47,106 bases of DNA from an uncultured Dorea sp. (GTDB taxonomy: Bacteria > Bacillota > Clostridia > Lachnospirales > Lachnospiraceae): assembly GCA_910579335.1 (NCBI GenBank), contig CAJTUQ010000002.1, forward strand, positions 1 through 47,106, in the 5' to 3' direction. The notes beneath the pieces were generated by a model. It searched no databases and was not told where the DNA came from. It worked only from the letters and a program-made list of their open reading frames with translations. Within the stretch, counting starts at the first letter, position 1; the number at the start of each line of letters is the position of its first letter. Position numbers and translations under genes: made by a program. Shown piece by piece: positions 1-8,075 of this stretch.

Positions 1-536
1 TGCAGGGAATGACGGAGGACGCAGAGTTCCTTCTTCACCACGGGGCTATGTACGTGCCTTACGTGGCGGAGGGAGGAGAGTACTACCGTCTGTTCACCTG
101 CATGTTTCTGCATTTTGGCTTTGAGCATTTGATGAATAACATGATTGTGCTGCTGCTGGTCGGATGGAATCTGGAAGAGGCGGTGGGCAGGCTTAAGTTT
201 CTTCTTATCTATGTGGCAAGCGGATTGTGCGGGAACGTGGCGTCTGCCGTCTGGGATATCCGCACAGGAGAGTATGCGGTGTCGGCGGGTGCGTCCGGCG
301 CAGTGTTTGGTTTAATCGGCGCTCTTTTCTATGTGGCGCTTCGCAATAGAGGCAGGATTGGGGACATCTCAGGCCGGGGCATCATCTTTATGATTGCTGT
401 TATGCTTTACTATGGCTTCTCAAATGCGGGCGTAGATAATGCAGCCCACATCGGCGGGCTGCTGTCAGGATTTTTCTTTGCCGTGCTTTTATACAGGAAG
501 CGTGATCGAAAAGACCGTCAGCTCATCTGGAACTGA
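1..536 (+). CDS. Rhomboid family intramembrane serine protease (5' partial)
   Basis: The C-terminal part of a rhomboid protease, an integral membrane enzyme that cleaves transmembrane substrates. The frame is open to the window edge and the first ATG (base 9) falls where rhomboids already have their first membrane segment behind them, so the N-terminus is probably outside the window. Visible hallmarks are FLHFGFEHLMNN (the histidine/asparagine helix), GASGAVFG carrying the catalytic serine, and AAHIGG near the C-terminus with the catalytic histidine. Several hydrophobic segments separate these motifs. The last 48 bases overlap, tail to tail, the 3' end of the histidine kinase gene on the other strand. 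The substrate cannot be told from sequence. Confidence 0.9.
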   Translation, partial: QGMTEDAEFLLHHGAMYVPYVAEGGEYYRLFTCMFLHFGFEHLMNNMIVLLLVGWNLEEAVGRLKFLLIYVASGLCGNVASAVWDIRTGEYAVSAGASGAVFGLIGALFYVALRNRGRIGDISGRGIIFMIAVMLYYGFSNAGVDNAAHIGGLLSGFFFAVLLYRKRDRKDRQLIWN

Positions 537-1205
537 CGTGACATTTAGGGAGCCTTTGTGCGCCCTTGTAATACGGCTTGCTATGGCAAGGCCGAGACCG
601 GTTCCGCCTGTCTTATATGTAGTAAAGGGTTCAAAGATATGTTCAAGGCGCTCCGGAGGAATGCCGCATCCGTTGTCGGAAATCTTCACACAGACGGAAG
701 AAGCGGGCCAGGTATCACCATCCGGCGTAAAAGCTTCCAGGCGGATTTGCCTTGAGGGATTGCTGCCAAAGAGGACTCCGTCCTGTGCGTTGCGCAGGAG
801 ATTTAAGAGAACCTGCTTGAGTTTTATCGTATCGCAGTTTATCTTGGGCAGCGCATCCGGAATCCTGGATGTAAATTCGATGTCGGCGTCTGCGATGGAG
901 GCAGCGAAGGAAAGACAAACCGTTTTGAGAAAAGATGCGGTGTCTGTCCGTGCAAGGTTTAGACGGCCGCTGTTGTTGTAGACCGATAATTCTTCCAGCA
1001 AAAGATTGGTGCCCTCTACATCCTTCATAAGCTGGTTCCAGTATTTGAAGGAAGAGACTTCCGGATGCTGTGAGGCGATAAGCTGCAAGGTACTGTAAAT
1101 CAGTGTCATCGGATTGCGTATTTCATGGCTGACGGCACTAATCGTCATCTGGTGCGATTCGAGAAGACGCTCAAGAAGGTCCTTTTTTTCCGGGCTTTCT
1201 TCCAT
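489..1205 (-). CDS. Soluble orphan sensor histidine kinase (transmitter domains only)
   Basis: A 238-residue kinase consisting almost entirely of a HisKA dimerisation/phosphoacceptor domain and a HATPase_c domain. The H-box is SHEIRNP with His27, the N-box is LLNLLRNAQDG (Asn139), the G1 box is DNGCGIP (about 177-183), the F-box is FEPF, and the G2 box is GGTGLGLAIA (about 200-209). There is no transmembrane segment or recognisable sensor domain, and no response regulator gene lies nearby. The HEIRNP-type H-box occurs in orphan sporulation kinases that feed Spo0F/Spo0A, so a sporulation role is possible but only inferred. The ATG at 1205 has no clear ribosome-binding site. The frame stays open about 18 codons further upstream but offers no ATG, GTG or TTG there. 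Confidence 0.87.
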   Translation of the reverse strand: MEESPEKKDLLERLLESHQMTISAVSHEIRNPMTLIYSTLQLIASQHPEVSSFKYWNQLMKDVEGTNLLLEELSVYNNSGRLNLARTDTASFLKTVCLSFAASIADADIEFTSRIPDALPKINCDTIKLKQVLLNLLRNAQDGVLFGSNPSRQIRLEAFTPDGDTWPASSVCVKISDNGCGIPPERLEHIFEPFTTYKTGGTGLGLAIASRITRAHKGSLNVTSVPDELTVFSITLPV

Positions 1206-1322
1206 TATCTGTTGTAACTTGCTAAAATCTGATTCTGAAACCGCCTTTCTTACAGAAGTTTAGCACCGGCGGATAAAATAATCAATCAATTTCAAAAAGA
1301 TTTTCAGGAAAAGGAGAAAAAT

Positions 1323-1727
1323 ATGAGAGACGAGAATTGTATATTTTGTAAACTGGCTAATGGGGACATTCCTACGGCGACCCTTTATGAGGATGAGGAT
1401 TTCCGGGTAATACTGGATGCGAATCCGGCGTCAAAAGGGCACGCTCTCATTATTCCGAAGGAGCATTACGCAAATCTGTATGAGCTTGACGAGACGCTTG
1501 CGGGAAAGGCAATGGTCCTTGCGAAGAAGATGGTTACAAAGCTTACGGACGTACTGGGATGCGACGGCTATAACCTGGTGCAGAATAACGGAGAATGCGC
1601 GGGACAGACCGTGTTCCATTTCCATCTTCACATGATACCGCGGTATAAGGACGATGGAGTAGGGCTTGGCTGGAAACTGAACGAGTTGACAGATGAGGAC
1701 AGAGAGGACATACTGTCAAGAATATAA
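1323..1727 (+). CDS. HIT family protein (histidine triad nucleotide hydrolase/transferase)
   Basis: A 134-residue histidine triad protein of the Hint type, which usually hydrolyses AMP-linked substrates such as adenosine phosphoramidates in the cytoplasm. The triad HFHLHMIP sits near residue 100 and supplies the catalytic histidine. An N-terminal CIFC motif (residues 6-9) is shared with many bacterial HIT proteins that bind zinc. Length is normal for the family. The start is well placed behind an AAGGAG ribosome-binding site. The gene lies 29 bases upstream of the sigma-factor gene on the same strand, so the two may be co-transcribed. The physiological substrate is unknown. Confidence 0.92.
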   Translation: MRDENCIFCKLANGDIPTATLYEDEDFRVILDANPASKGHALIIPKEHYANLYELDETLAGKAMVLAKKMVTKLTDVLGCDGYNLVQNNGECAGQTVFHFHLHMIPRYKDDGVGLGWKLNELTDEDREDILSRI

Positions 1728-1756
1728 GGTTTACACGTACTAATGAGGAAAGAATA

Positions 1757-2332
1757 GTGGAAGGCAAAGGAATTACCGGTGGAGCGGATTCTGTTAGAAG
1801 TGTGGATTTTGATAAGGTATATGAAGAGAATGTATCCGCAGTTTATCGGACGGCATTGTATTATTCTGAAAATGAACATGTGGCAGAAGAGATTACGCAG
1901 GAAGTGTTCTTGAAATTATATGTCAGCAAAGAACATGTGAATGCGGACGCAGTCACGGCGTGGCTTGTGTCAACTGCCAGAAATATGGTGAAGAACCATA
2001 AAAGGAAGCGCTGGCATGAGATACCAAGAGAAGATGTCTTGGATAATTGGGCTGACGGGATATTTGCGGACAGCACGGAAGAGGATATTTTGACTGTTTT
2101 GCACGACAGGGAATATTGCGGCTTTGTAGAAAAGATATTCAATGACCTGTACCAGATGAACGAGCGGTGGTATGACGCAATTACGATAACATATCTTCTG
2201 GAGAAGCCGCAGAAAGAAGTGGCGGAGAATATGGGCGTGTCGCTGGAAGTCCTGCACAGTATGCTGTACCGTGCAAAGAGATGGATAAGAAGAAAATATA
2301 AAGAGGAGTATGACCGGCTAAGTGATACATAA
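1757..2332 (+). CDS. Sigma-70 family RNA polymerase sigma factor (ECF-like)
   Basis: A 191-residue alternative sigma factor. The region 2 signature is visible from about residue 20 to 60 (VYEENVSAVYRTALYY and EEITQEVFLKLY). A region 4 helix-turn-helix lies near the C-terminus (KEVAENMGVSLEVLHSML, followed by basic residues). The start is GTG, chosen because GAGGAAAG lies five bases upstream. Factors of this kind in Clostridia are often paired with a membrane partner. A candidate partner is the gene at 3621-4463, but murG, read on the opposite strand, separates the two. A strong hairpin directly follows the stop codon, so transcription probably ends here. Its regulon cannot be predicted. Confidence 0.85.
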   Translation: MEGKGITGGADSVRSVDFDKVYEENVSAVYRTALYYSENEHVAEEITQEVFLKLYVSKEHVNADAVTAWLVSTARNMVKNHKRKRWHEIPREDVLDNWADGIFADSTEEDILTVLHDREYCGFVEKIFNDLYQMNERWYDAITITYLLEKPQKEVAENMGVSLEVLHSMLYRAKRWIRRKYKEEYDRLSDT

Positions 2333-2362
2333 TAGAAGGTGCTGAAGGCACCTTCTATTTAT
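2333..2362 (+). terminator. Intrinsic terminator after the sigma-factor gene
   Basis: A perfect 10-bp stem (TAGAAGGTGC pairing with GCACCTTCTA) with a five-base loop, followed by a short T run. It begins on the base after the sigma-factor stop codon. It may also help stop murG transcripts arriving from the other strand, since murG ends at 2399. Confidence 0.8.
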
Positions 2363-2398
2363 AAATGTATTTGATTTCATCCCGGCAAAAGCAGAATG

Positions 2399-3463
2399 TC
2401 AGGCGGTAACAGACTCGATGAGCTCGATAATCGTATCGATGGAATTTTGCTGGGAAGAGCTTTTCATCGCGCGGACATACTGCGCGCGGTGTTCGTACAG
2501 GTTTTCCACGGCGTCGAGCAAGGTGTCGTCAGTCAGGGATTCCTCCTCCAGGACGATACTGAAGCCCTGCCGCTCAAAGGAGCGGGCATTTAAGATCTGA
2601 TCGCCGCGGCTTGCGCTGGCGGAGAGCGGAATCAAAAGATTTGGTTTATGTAGTGCGAGAAGTTCGCAGATAGCGTTAGCTCCGGCTCTGGAGATAACGA
2701 TATCCGTAAGGGCAAAAAGGTCTTTTAATTCTTCCTTTACATATTCAAACTGCGCATACCCGTTCAGACCCTTTAGGGATTCGTCCAGCTTGCCGCGTCC
2801 GCACAGATGGATGACCTGATAGGATTTCAAAAGCTTTGGAAGTACTGCGCGCACCGCCTCATTGACGGCGACGGCTCCAAGACTTCCGCCGACAACGAGG
2901 ATTACCGGCTTGTCAGACGTGAAGCCAAGAAATTCGCGTGCTTTAAATTTATCGCCCGTCAAAAGCTCTTGGCGGATTGGGGAGCCTGTAAGAAGAGCTT
3001 TGCCGTCCGGAAGGAGCTCCAACGTCTCCGGGAAGTTGCAGCATACCTTTGTCGCTGCCGACAGGGAAAGCTTATTGGCAAGCCCCGGCGTCATGTCTGA
3101 TTCGTGGATAATAACCGGAACGCGGCATCTTTTCCCGGAAAGCACGACCGGGACAGACACAAAGCCGCCTTTCGAAAAGATAACGTCGGGCTTTAAAATC
3201 TTTACAAGTTTTTTTGCTTCATTCATACCCTTTAATACGCGGAACGGGTCAGTGAAATTCTGAAGGCTGAAATACCGGCGGAGCTTCCCCGTGGCGATTC
3301 CGTGATAAGGGATTCCGAATTGTTCAATTAGCTCTTTTTCGATTCCGTTGTAGGAGCCGATGTAGTGGATGTCATACTGCAGCTCCTTAAGACGGGGAAG
3401 GAGTGCGATATTAGGAGTGACATGACCGGCGGTCCCGCCGCCTGTTAAGATAATACGTTTCAT
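2399..3463 (-). CDS. murG: UDP-GlcNAc:lipid I N-acetylglucosaminyltransferase MurG
   Basis: A 354-residue enzyme that transfers GlcNAc from UDP-GlcNAc to lipid I on the inner face of the membrane, making lipid II for peptidoglycan. The N-terminal glycine-rich loop GGGTAGHVTP (residues 8-17) is diagnostic. GSLGAVAVNE and the C-terminal region around residues 265-300 match the GT28 nucleotide-sugar-binding half. Length is normal. The ATG at 3463 follows CGGAGG at ideal spacing. A consensus-like promoter about 90 bases upstream supports a monocistronic unit. The gene lies alone, away from the division/cell-wall cluster where many bacteria keep it, and is read against both neighbours. Confidence 0.96.
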   Translation of the reverse strand: MKRIILTGGGTAGHVTPNIALLPRLKELQYDIHYIGSYNGIEKELIEQFGIPYHGIATGKLRRYFSLQNFTDPFRVLKGMNEAKKLVKILKPDVIFSKGGFVSVPVVLSGKRCRVPVIIHESDMTPGLANKLSLSAATKVCCNFPETLELLPDGKALLTGSPIRQELLTGDKFKAREFLGFTSDKPVILVVGGSLGAVAVNEAVRAVLPKLLKSYQVIHLCGRGKLDESLKGLNGYAQFEYVKEELKDLFALTDIVISRAGANAICELLALHKPNLLIPLSASASRGDQILNARSFERQGFSIVLEEESLTDDTLLDAVENLYEHRAQYVRAMKSSSQQNSIDTIIELIESVTA

Positions 3464-3549
3464 AAGAACCTCCGAAAAGAAAATCTTTAACTACTTAAAA
3501 AAATCTTTAAACAGTTAATAGTCAGCAACAATTGAACTGCTACTTATAT

Positions 3550-3577
3550 ATTATACAAACTGACAGGGTTTGGTCAA
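3550..3577 (-). promoter_or_regulatory. SigA-type promoter for murG
   Basis: Read on the minus strand, TTGACC (3577-3572) is followed after 16 bases by a perfect TATAAT (3555-3550). Transcription would begin near 3543, giving a leader of about 80 bases before the murG ATG. The box overlaps the longest possible 5' extension of the plus-strand gene at 3621, which argues for that gene's later start. Confidence 0.72.
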
Positions 3578-3620
3578 GAGAAAGAAACGGGCGGACGGCC
3601 TGTTTTATGAGGTATTTGCG

Positions 3621-4463
3621 ATGACAGCGCACAAAGATGATTTGGAACAGGTAATAAAACAAAATCTGTACAATGAGGCGGAGGCGATTCTTAAGGAAGT
3701 GGATGCGTCCGAGACGGAGGAAATGCCGACGACCCTTAAGGACGGCATCCGGCTCAGGCTGCAGGAGCGGATAGACGCTTACGAGGAGGAACGGGCGTAC
3801 GCAGCACTTTCCGAGAAGGATAGGGAAGCCCTTAAGCTCGGACGTAAGCTGCAGGAGAAACGGCTGGAAGCGGATACGGTGCGCAGAAAAAGAAAGCGGA
3901 GGCTGTATGCGGCATCGGCTGCTGCGGCCATGCTGGCACTTGCCGCAGGCATGACAAGCCTGGGCGGGGCCGAGCGAATCGCATCCATAATCGAGCAGGC
4001 TGTCGGAGGGAGACGCATTGTGAAAGTAAATTCTGATAAGGAGAATAAAATATCGGAAAATGAGGATGAGAAAGAAGTGTATCAGAAATTGAAAGAAGTG
4101 TTTGGAACGGAGCCGGTCCGAATGTATAATCAGAAAAAGGGCATGAGCTTTGTGCGGGCGGACTTGGATGAAAATCTGCAGATTGCAGAGCTTTTGTACC
4201 AGTATAATGAGAAAAACTTCTGGTTTATTATTTGTGCGGAGTATTACGGCTCTTCTTTCGGCATAGATGCGGACGACGAGGTTCTGGAGAGGGAGGAGCT
4301 TCAAGTGGACGGCCATGTGATAGAGCTGACTGCGTACCGGCTAAAGGAGACGGAGGAGATAAAGTATTCGGCGCATTTTACCTACCGGAAGCTGGAGTAC
4401 TTCCTGCTTGGGAGCATGGAGAAGAAGGATTTTAAAATAATTTTAGAAAATTTATTTTTTTAG
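3621..4463 (+). CDS. Membrane protein with DUF4367-like C-terminus; possible anti-sigma partner
   Basis: A 280-residue protein of unconfirmed function. A charged cytoplasmic N-terminal half (about 1-93) is followed by a basic RRKRKRR patch, one alanine-rich membrane segment (about 96-111), and an outer domain of about 165 residues. The outer domain's aromatic pattern and its ending (KKDFKIILENL) resemble DUF4367 domains. Proteins of this layout in Clostridia commonly sit beside ECF-like sigma factors and are thought to act as anti-sigma or sensor partners, so pairing with the factor at 1757 is inferred. An ATG at 3621 behind GAGG is preferred to the TTG at 3570, which would lie inside the murG promoter. 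Family assignment is tentative. Confidence 0.6.
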   Translation: MTAHKDDLEQVIKQNLYNEAEAILKEVDASETEEMPTTLKDGIRLRLQERIDAYEEERAYAALSEKDREALKLGRKLQEKRLEADTVRRKRKRRLYAASAAAAMLALAAGMTSLGGAERIASIIEQAVGGRRIVKVNSDKENKISENEDEKEVYQKLKEVFGTEPVRMYNQKKGMSFVRADLDENLQIAELLYQYNEKNFWFIICAEYYGSSFGIDADDEVLEREELQVDGHVIELTAYRLKETEEIKYSAHFTYRKLEYFLLGSMEKKDFKIILENLFF

Positions 4464-4537
4464 TGAAAATGCCGTCAGTTTTTGGCGGGTAATGTGTCTA
4501 TTATATGAGGGTTAAGAGAGATGGAGGTAGGTCACTG

Positions 4538-5014
4538 ATGAAGAGGACGAAAGTAATGTCTGTTGGCTTTATCCTGATGCTCGTACTTTGCATGTCTGCG
4601 TTTGGTATCCGTGCGCAGGCAGAGGAGGGCAAAAAGCAGATAGACGGTTCCTGGCTGACAGATGAGAGCGAATCCATCGGCTATGCCAGAGGGAGCGCCC
4701 GCGGGGTGGACTTGATGGCGGGATACTCGAAATGTGTCCGCCTGCCCAATGGCAATCTGTATGCCGGAGGCACGACGCTTGCGGCCCACACTGTGGAGAG
4801 ACTCGGACTTGCTGTTGTGATAGAGAGGGCAAAGGAAGAGGATACTACATGGGAAGGGTACGAAAGCTGGATCGTGCGTGATGAAAATGCGGACAAGCTG
4901 TCGTCCAGCAAGGAGCTGGAGGTGGAGGGCGGTTATTATTACCGCGTATCATGCATCCATTCTGCGAACGATGATGTGACTGATAGCTTTACGGACGGAG
5001 TGTTCATCGAGTAA
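4538..5014 (+). CDS. Small secreted protein of unknown function (DUF6147-like)
   Basis: A 158-residue exported protein. The N-terminus (KRTK, a hydrophobic run, then AQAEE) is a typical signal peptide, with cleavage predicted after AQA near residue 27. The mature part is polar and has no catalytic motif I recognise. The pattern of small residues and tryptophans (SIGYARGS, YAGGTT, YYYRVSC) resembles the DUF6147 family, whose function is unknown. The ATG at 4538 follows GGAGG at about ten bases. The alternative ATG at 4505 has no ribosome-binding site and would place charged residues before the signal peptide. It may be co-transcribed with the membrane protein 74 bases upstream. Confidence 0.65.
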   Translation: MKRTKVMSVGFILMLVLCMSAFGIRAQAEEGKKQIDGSWLTDESESIGYARGSARGVDLMAGYSKCVRLPNGNLYAGGTTLAAHTVERLGLAVVIERAKEEDTTWEGYESWIVRDENADKLSSSKELEVEGGYYYRVSCIHSANDDVTDSFTDGVFIE

Positions 5015-5201
5015 GCCGACCACGCCGCAGCAGAGAAAATTCCAGTCAGCTCTGCTGCCGGCATCCAGTATTAACTCATCTGTTGAATCGGCTGGGAGGA
5101 CTGTGATAAGCACTGCCGCAGTGAGCGGTATGTATGCTTTTGCAAAGCGGTGCGGGTCACAGTCTTCCCGGAAATAAGAGGAAACAAAAGAAAACAAGGA
5201 G
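5015..5201 (+). other. Intergenic stretch with a protein-like but unsupported reading frame
   Basis: This stretch is open on both strands. On the plus strand a frame ending at about 5178 reads like protein (it includes VISTAAVSGMYAF) but has no start codon with a ribosome-binding site. The minus-strand frame also looks protein-like and likewise lacks a ribosome-binding site. It could be the decayed tail of a small gene or a leader. No function can be assigned. Confidence 0.3.
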
Positions 5202-5230
5202 AAGGACGCCAAGATGGGGGCGTCCTTTTT
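5202..5230 (+). terminator. Intrinsic terminator upstream of the sulfate-activation operon
   Basis: A nine-base-pair stem, AAGGACGCC pairing with GGCGTCCTT, with an eight-base loop and a T run. It is preceded by an A-rich tract. It separates the secreted-protein region from cysD. Confidence 0.82.
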
Positions 5231-5250
5231 CCTGCAATTTTTTCCAAATG

Positions 5251-5308
5251 TTAATATTAGTTTAATTTTTTTATGATAATTAATACATATTGCCGCACAG
5301 TGCGGGCA
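5251..5308 (+). promoter_or_regulatory. Possible promoter and leader hairpin of the cysD operon
   Basis: An AT-rich stretch holds a weak candidate promoter (TTAATA at 5251, GATAAT at 5275, 18-base spacer). Directly after it, at 5291-5308, TGCCGCA and TGCGGGCA form a near-perfect inverted repeat with a one-base bulge. It would sit at the very 5' end of the operon mRNA or act as an operator. Both readings are tentative. Confidence 0.35.
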
Positions 5309-5338
5309 TAGAAAATACAGATGACACAGGAGTGGACG

Positions 5339-6232
5339 ATGAACCATTTGGAAGAACTTGAAGCAGAAGCGATTTATATTATGCGGGAGGTGGCGGCGGA
5401 ATGTGAGCGGCCGGTGATGCTATACTCTATCGGCAAGGATTCCTCGGTGATGCTTCATCTGGCGCTGAAGGCTTTTTATCCGGAGAAGCCGCCTTTCCCG
5501 TTTTTACATATTAATACTACGTGGAAGTTTCCCGAAATGATAGAATTTCGTGACAGAAGAGCGAAGGAACTTCAGATAGAGATGCTGGAGTATATCAATG
5601 AAGAGGGTGTGAAACAGGGAATCAACCCCTTTGAGCACGGAGCCGCATATACGGATATTATGAAGACGCAGGCATTAAAGCAGGCGCTGGATAAATACGG
5701 CTTTACGGCGGCCTTTGGCGGAGGAAGGCGGGACGAGGAGAAGTCGCGGGCGAAGGAGCGCATCTTTTCCTTCCGCAACGCAAGCCATGCGTGGGACCCG
5801 AAAAACCAGCGCCCGGAGATGTGGAAGCTCTATAATACGAGAATCAGCCAGGGCGAGAGCATCCGGGTATTTCCTCTGTCGAATTGGACCGAAGGGGATA
5901 TATGGCAGTATATTAAAAAGGAGAATATTCCCATCGTACCGCTGTACTTTGCAAAGCCGCGCCCGGTGGTGGTGCGGGACGGCAATCTCATAATGGCGGC
6001 GGACGACAGGCTTAAGCTTCTGCCCGGCGAGCAGGTAAAGACGAAGATGGTGCGCTTTCGCACGCTTGGCTGCTATCCGCTGACAGGCGGCGTGGAATCA
6101 GAAGCTGTTACGTTGGATGAGATTATCGAGGAGACGCTGGCGGCTGTGGAGTCGGAGAGGACGAGCCGGGTCATTGACTCGGACGGAGGCTCTGCCAGCA
6201 TGGAAAAAAGGAAACGAGAGGGATACTTTTAA
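5339..6232 (+). CDS. cysD: Sulfate adenylyltransferase subunit 2 (ATP sulfurylase, CysD)
   Basis: The catalytic subunit of ATP sulfurylase. With CysN it converts sulfate and ATP to adenosine 5'-phosphosulfate (APS). It is an N-type ATP pyrophosphatase of 297 residues. The PP-loop SIGKDSSVM spans about residues 30-38, and GGGRRDEEKSRAKER and the C-terminal RFRTLGCYP are typical of CysD. The ATG at 5339 is preferred because AGGAG lies seven bases before it; the ATG at 5321 has no ribosome-binding site. The stop codon is one base from the cysNC start, so the pair is almost certainly translationally coupled. This is the first gene of a six-gene operon running to 11757. Confidence 0.96.
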   Translation: MNHLEELEAEAIYIMREVAAECERPVMLYSIGKDSSVMLHLALKAFYPEKPPFPFLHINTTWKFPEMIEFRDRRAKELQIEMLEYINEEGVKQGINPFEHGAAYTDIMKTQALKQALDKYGFTAAFGGGRRDEEKSRAKERIFSFRNASHAWDPKNQRPEMWKLYNTRISQGESIRVFPLSNWTEGDIWQYIKKENIPIVPLYFAKPRPVVVRDGNLIMAADDRLKLLPGEQVKTKMVRFRTLGCYPLTGGVESEAVTLDEIIEETLAAVESERTSRVIDSDGGSASMEKRKREGYF

Positions 6233-6233
6233 T

Positions 6234-8063
6234 ATGAAAAATGACTTGCTGAAGTTTATTACCTGCGGAAGTGTGGACGACGGGAAATCTACGCTTATCG
6301 GGCATATGCTCTATGACGCAAAGCTGCTTTTTACCGACCAGAAAAAGGCGCTTGAGTTAGACTCCAAGGTGGGCTCCAATGACGGGCGGATTGATTACTC
6401 CCTGCTTTTGGACGGACTGATGGCGGAGCGGGAGCAGGGAATCACGATTGATGTAGCCTACCGTTACTTTACGACGGAGAACAGAAGCTTTATTGTGGCG
6501 GACACGCCCGGACATGAGCAGTATACAAGAAATATGGCGGTGGGGGCGTCGTTTGCCGCTTTGAGCATCATTCTGGTGGATGCGGGCAAGGGGGTCCTGC
6601 TCCAGACGAAACGTCATGCCAGAATCTGCGCATTGATGGGAATCCGACATTTTGTGTTTGCCGTCAACAAGATGGATCTGGTTCATTATGACCAGGCGCG
6701 CTTTTCACAGATTAAGAGGGATATCAAAGTCTTGATGTCGGAATTTGACTATAAGACGTTAAAGGTAATTCCAGTGTCGGCGACGGAGGGAGACAATATC
6801 ACGGAAAAGTCTAACCGGATGGTATGGTATACCGGTTCTTCCCTTCTTCGGTATCTGGAGACGATAAATGTGGCGCAGGAGGATGAAAACGCCGGATTTT
6901 ACATGCCGGTGCAGCGGGTATGCCGCCCGAACAGAAAATTTCGGGGGTTCCAGGGACAGATTGAGTCGGGAGAGATATCCGCAGGCGACGTGATTACGGT
7001 CCTTCCCAGTGGGGAGAGGGCAGGCGTCGCTTCCATCCTGCAGGGAGATCGGAGCGTGGAGAAGAGCGGGGCGGGATATGCCGTTACGATACAGCTTGAT
7101 TCGGAAATCGACGTGTCCAGAGGTTGTGTTTTGACCAAGGGCTGCAGCATGAGCGTAGGTTCTGAGCTTACTGCGTCTATTCTGTGGATGGATGACAGTG
7201 CCCTGTCAGCGGGGATGAATTTTTTCCTGAAGCTTGGGACGCAGCAGGTTCCGGCTACCGTTCTGGAGATTCGGCATAAAGTGGACATTCATTCGGGAAA
7301 TAAAATCGAGACGGATACAATCTGTAAAAACGAGATAGCGCTCTGTCGTATTTCCGTGGGAAGCCGTATCGTCTTTGATGAGTTTTCAAACCACCAAAGC
7401 CTGGGGGCGCTGATACTCATTAACCGGGTCACGAATATGACTTCGGCGTGCGGGGTGGTGGTCCGGGAGGAGATAAAGGGCGGCAATCTGACCTGGAATC
7501 AGATGGATATTACAAGAGAGCTGAGACAGGCGCAGCTGGGACAGAAGGCGGTTACCGTGTGGATGACGGGGCTTTCGGGCGCCGGAAAATCCACCATTGC
7601 CAATGCGCTGGAGAAAAAGCTGTTTTCTATGGGAAAGCATACGATGCTTTTGGACGGCGACAATGTGCGGATGGGACTGAACAAAAATCTGGGGTTCGGG
7701 CAGCAGGACCGCATTGAGAATATACGCAGGATTGCCGAGGTTGCAAAACTGATGAACGACGCGGGGCTTATCGTCCTTACTTCGTTTATTTCTCCTTACG
7801 AGAAGGACAGGAAAAATGCGAAAAAAATTATCGGGGACAGTTTTGTCGAGGTATATGTCAGCACGTCTCTTGAAGAGTGCGAGCGCCGGGATGTAAAGGG
7901 ACTGTACAAAGCGGCCCGCTCCGGGCGGATTTCTGATTTTACCGGAATCGACAGCCCTTACGAGGTGCCGGAAGATGCGGATATCGTCATAGATACTGCG
8001 CAGAATGATATCGAGCAGTGCGTGGATATCATTCTCGGCAGGCTGAAACAGCTGATATCTTAA
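6234..8063 (+). CDS. cysNC: Bifunctional ATP sulfurylase GTPase / APS kinase (CysN-CysC fusion)
   Basis: A 609-residue fusion. The first ~430 residues are CysN, an EF-Tu-like GTPase that drives ATP sulfurylase: G1 GSVDDGKST (12-20), DTPGHEQ (90-96), NKMD (145-148). The last ~170 residues are APS kinase, which phosphorylates APS to PAPS: P-loop GLSGAGKS (446-453), LDGDNVR, ENIRR, the FISPY serine segment, and GIDSPYE. Both halves look intact. Small departures are DNVRMG and LGFGQQDR, where family members usually have DNVRHG and LGFS..DR. The longer frame beginning at 6117 lies inside cysD and is rejected. Together with CysD this supplies PAPS, the donor for the sulfotransferase encoded next. 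Confidence 0.96.
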   Translation: MKNDLLKFITCGSVDDGKSTLIGHMLYDAKLLFTDQKKALELDSKVGSNDGRIDYSLLLDGLMAEREQGITIDVAYRYFTTENRSFIVADTPGHEQYTRNMAVGASFAALSIILVDAGKGVLLQTKRHARICALMGIRHFVFAVNKMDLVHYDQARFSQIKRDIKVLMSEFDYKTLKVIPVSATEGDNITEKSNRMVWYTGSSLLRYLETINVAQEDENAGFYMPVQRVCRPNRKFRGFQGQIESGEISAGDVITVLPSGERAGVASILQGDRSVEKSGAGYAVTIQLDSEIDVSRGCVLTKGCSMSVGSELTASILWMDDSALSAGMNFFLKLGTQQVPATVLEIRHKVDIHSGNKIETDTICKNEIALCRISVGSRIVFDEFSNHQSLGALILINRVTNMTSACGVVVREEIKGGNLTWNQMDITRELRQAQLGQKAVTVWMTGLSGAGKSTIANALEKKLFSMGKHTMLLDGDNVRMGLNKNLGFGQQDRIENIRRIAEVAKLMNDAGLIVLTSFISPYEKDRKNAKKIIGDSFVEVYVSTSLEECERRDVKGLYKAARSGRISDFTGIDSPYEVPEDADIVIDTAQNDIEQCVDIILGRLKQLIS

Positions 8064-8075
8064 TGGAGGATGCGG

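Noticed and set aside
3540..4316. Minus-strand frame of 258 residues opposite the membrane protein
   Set aside because: Composition is that of an antisense shadow, and it overlaps the murG promoter.
4949..5347. Minus-strand frame of 132 residues
   Set aside because: It runs through the terminator and the cysD leader, has no ribosome-binding site, and no family is recognisable.
6117..6233. N-terminal extension of CysN-CysC
   Set aside because: It lies inside cysD in another frame; the CysN family start matches the ATG at 6234.
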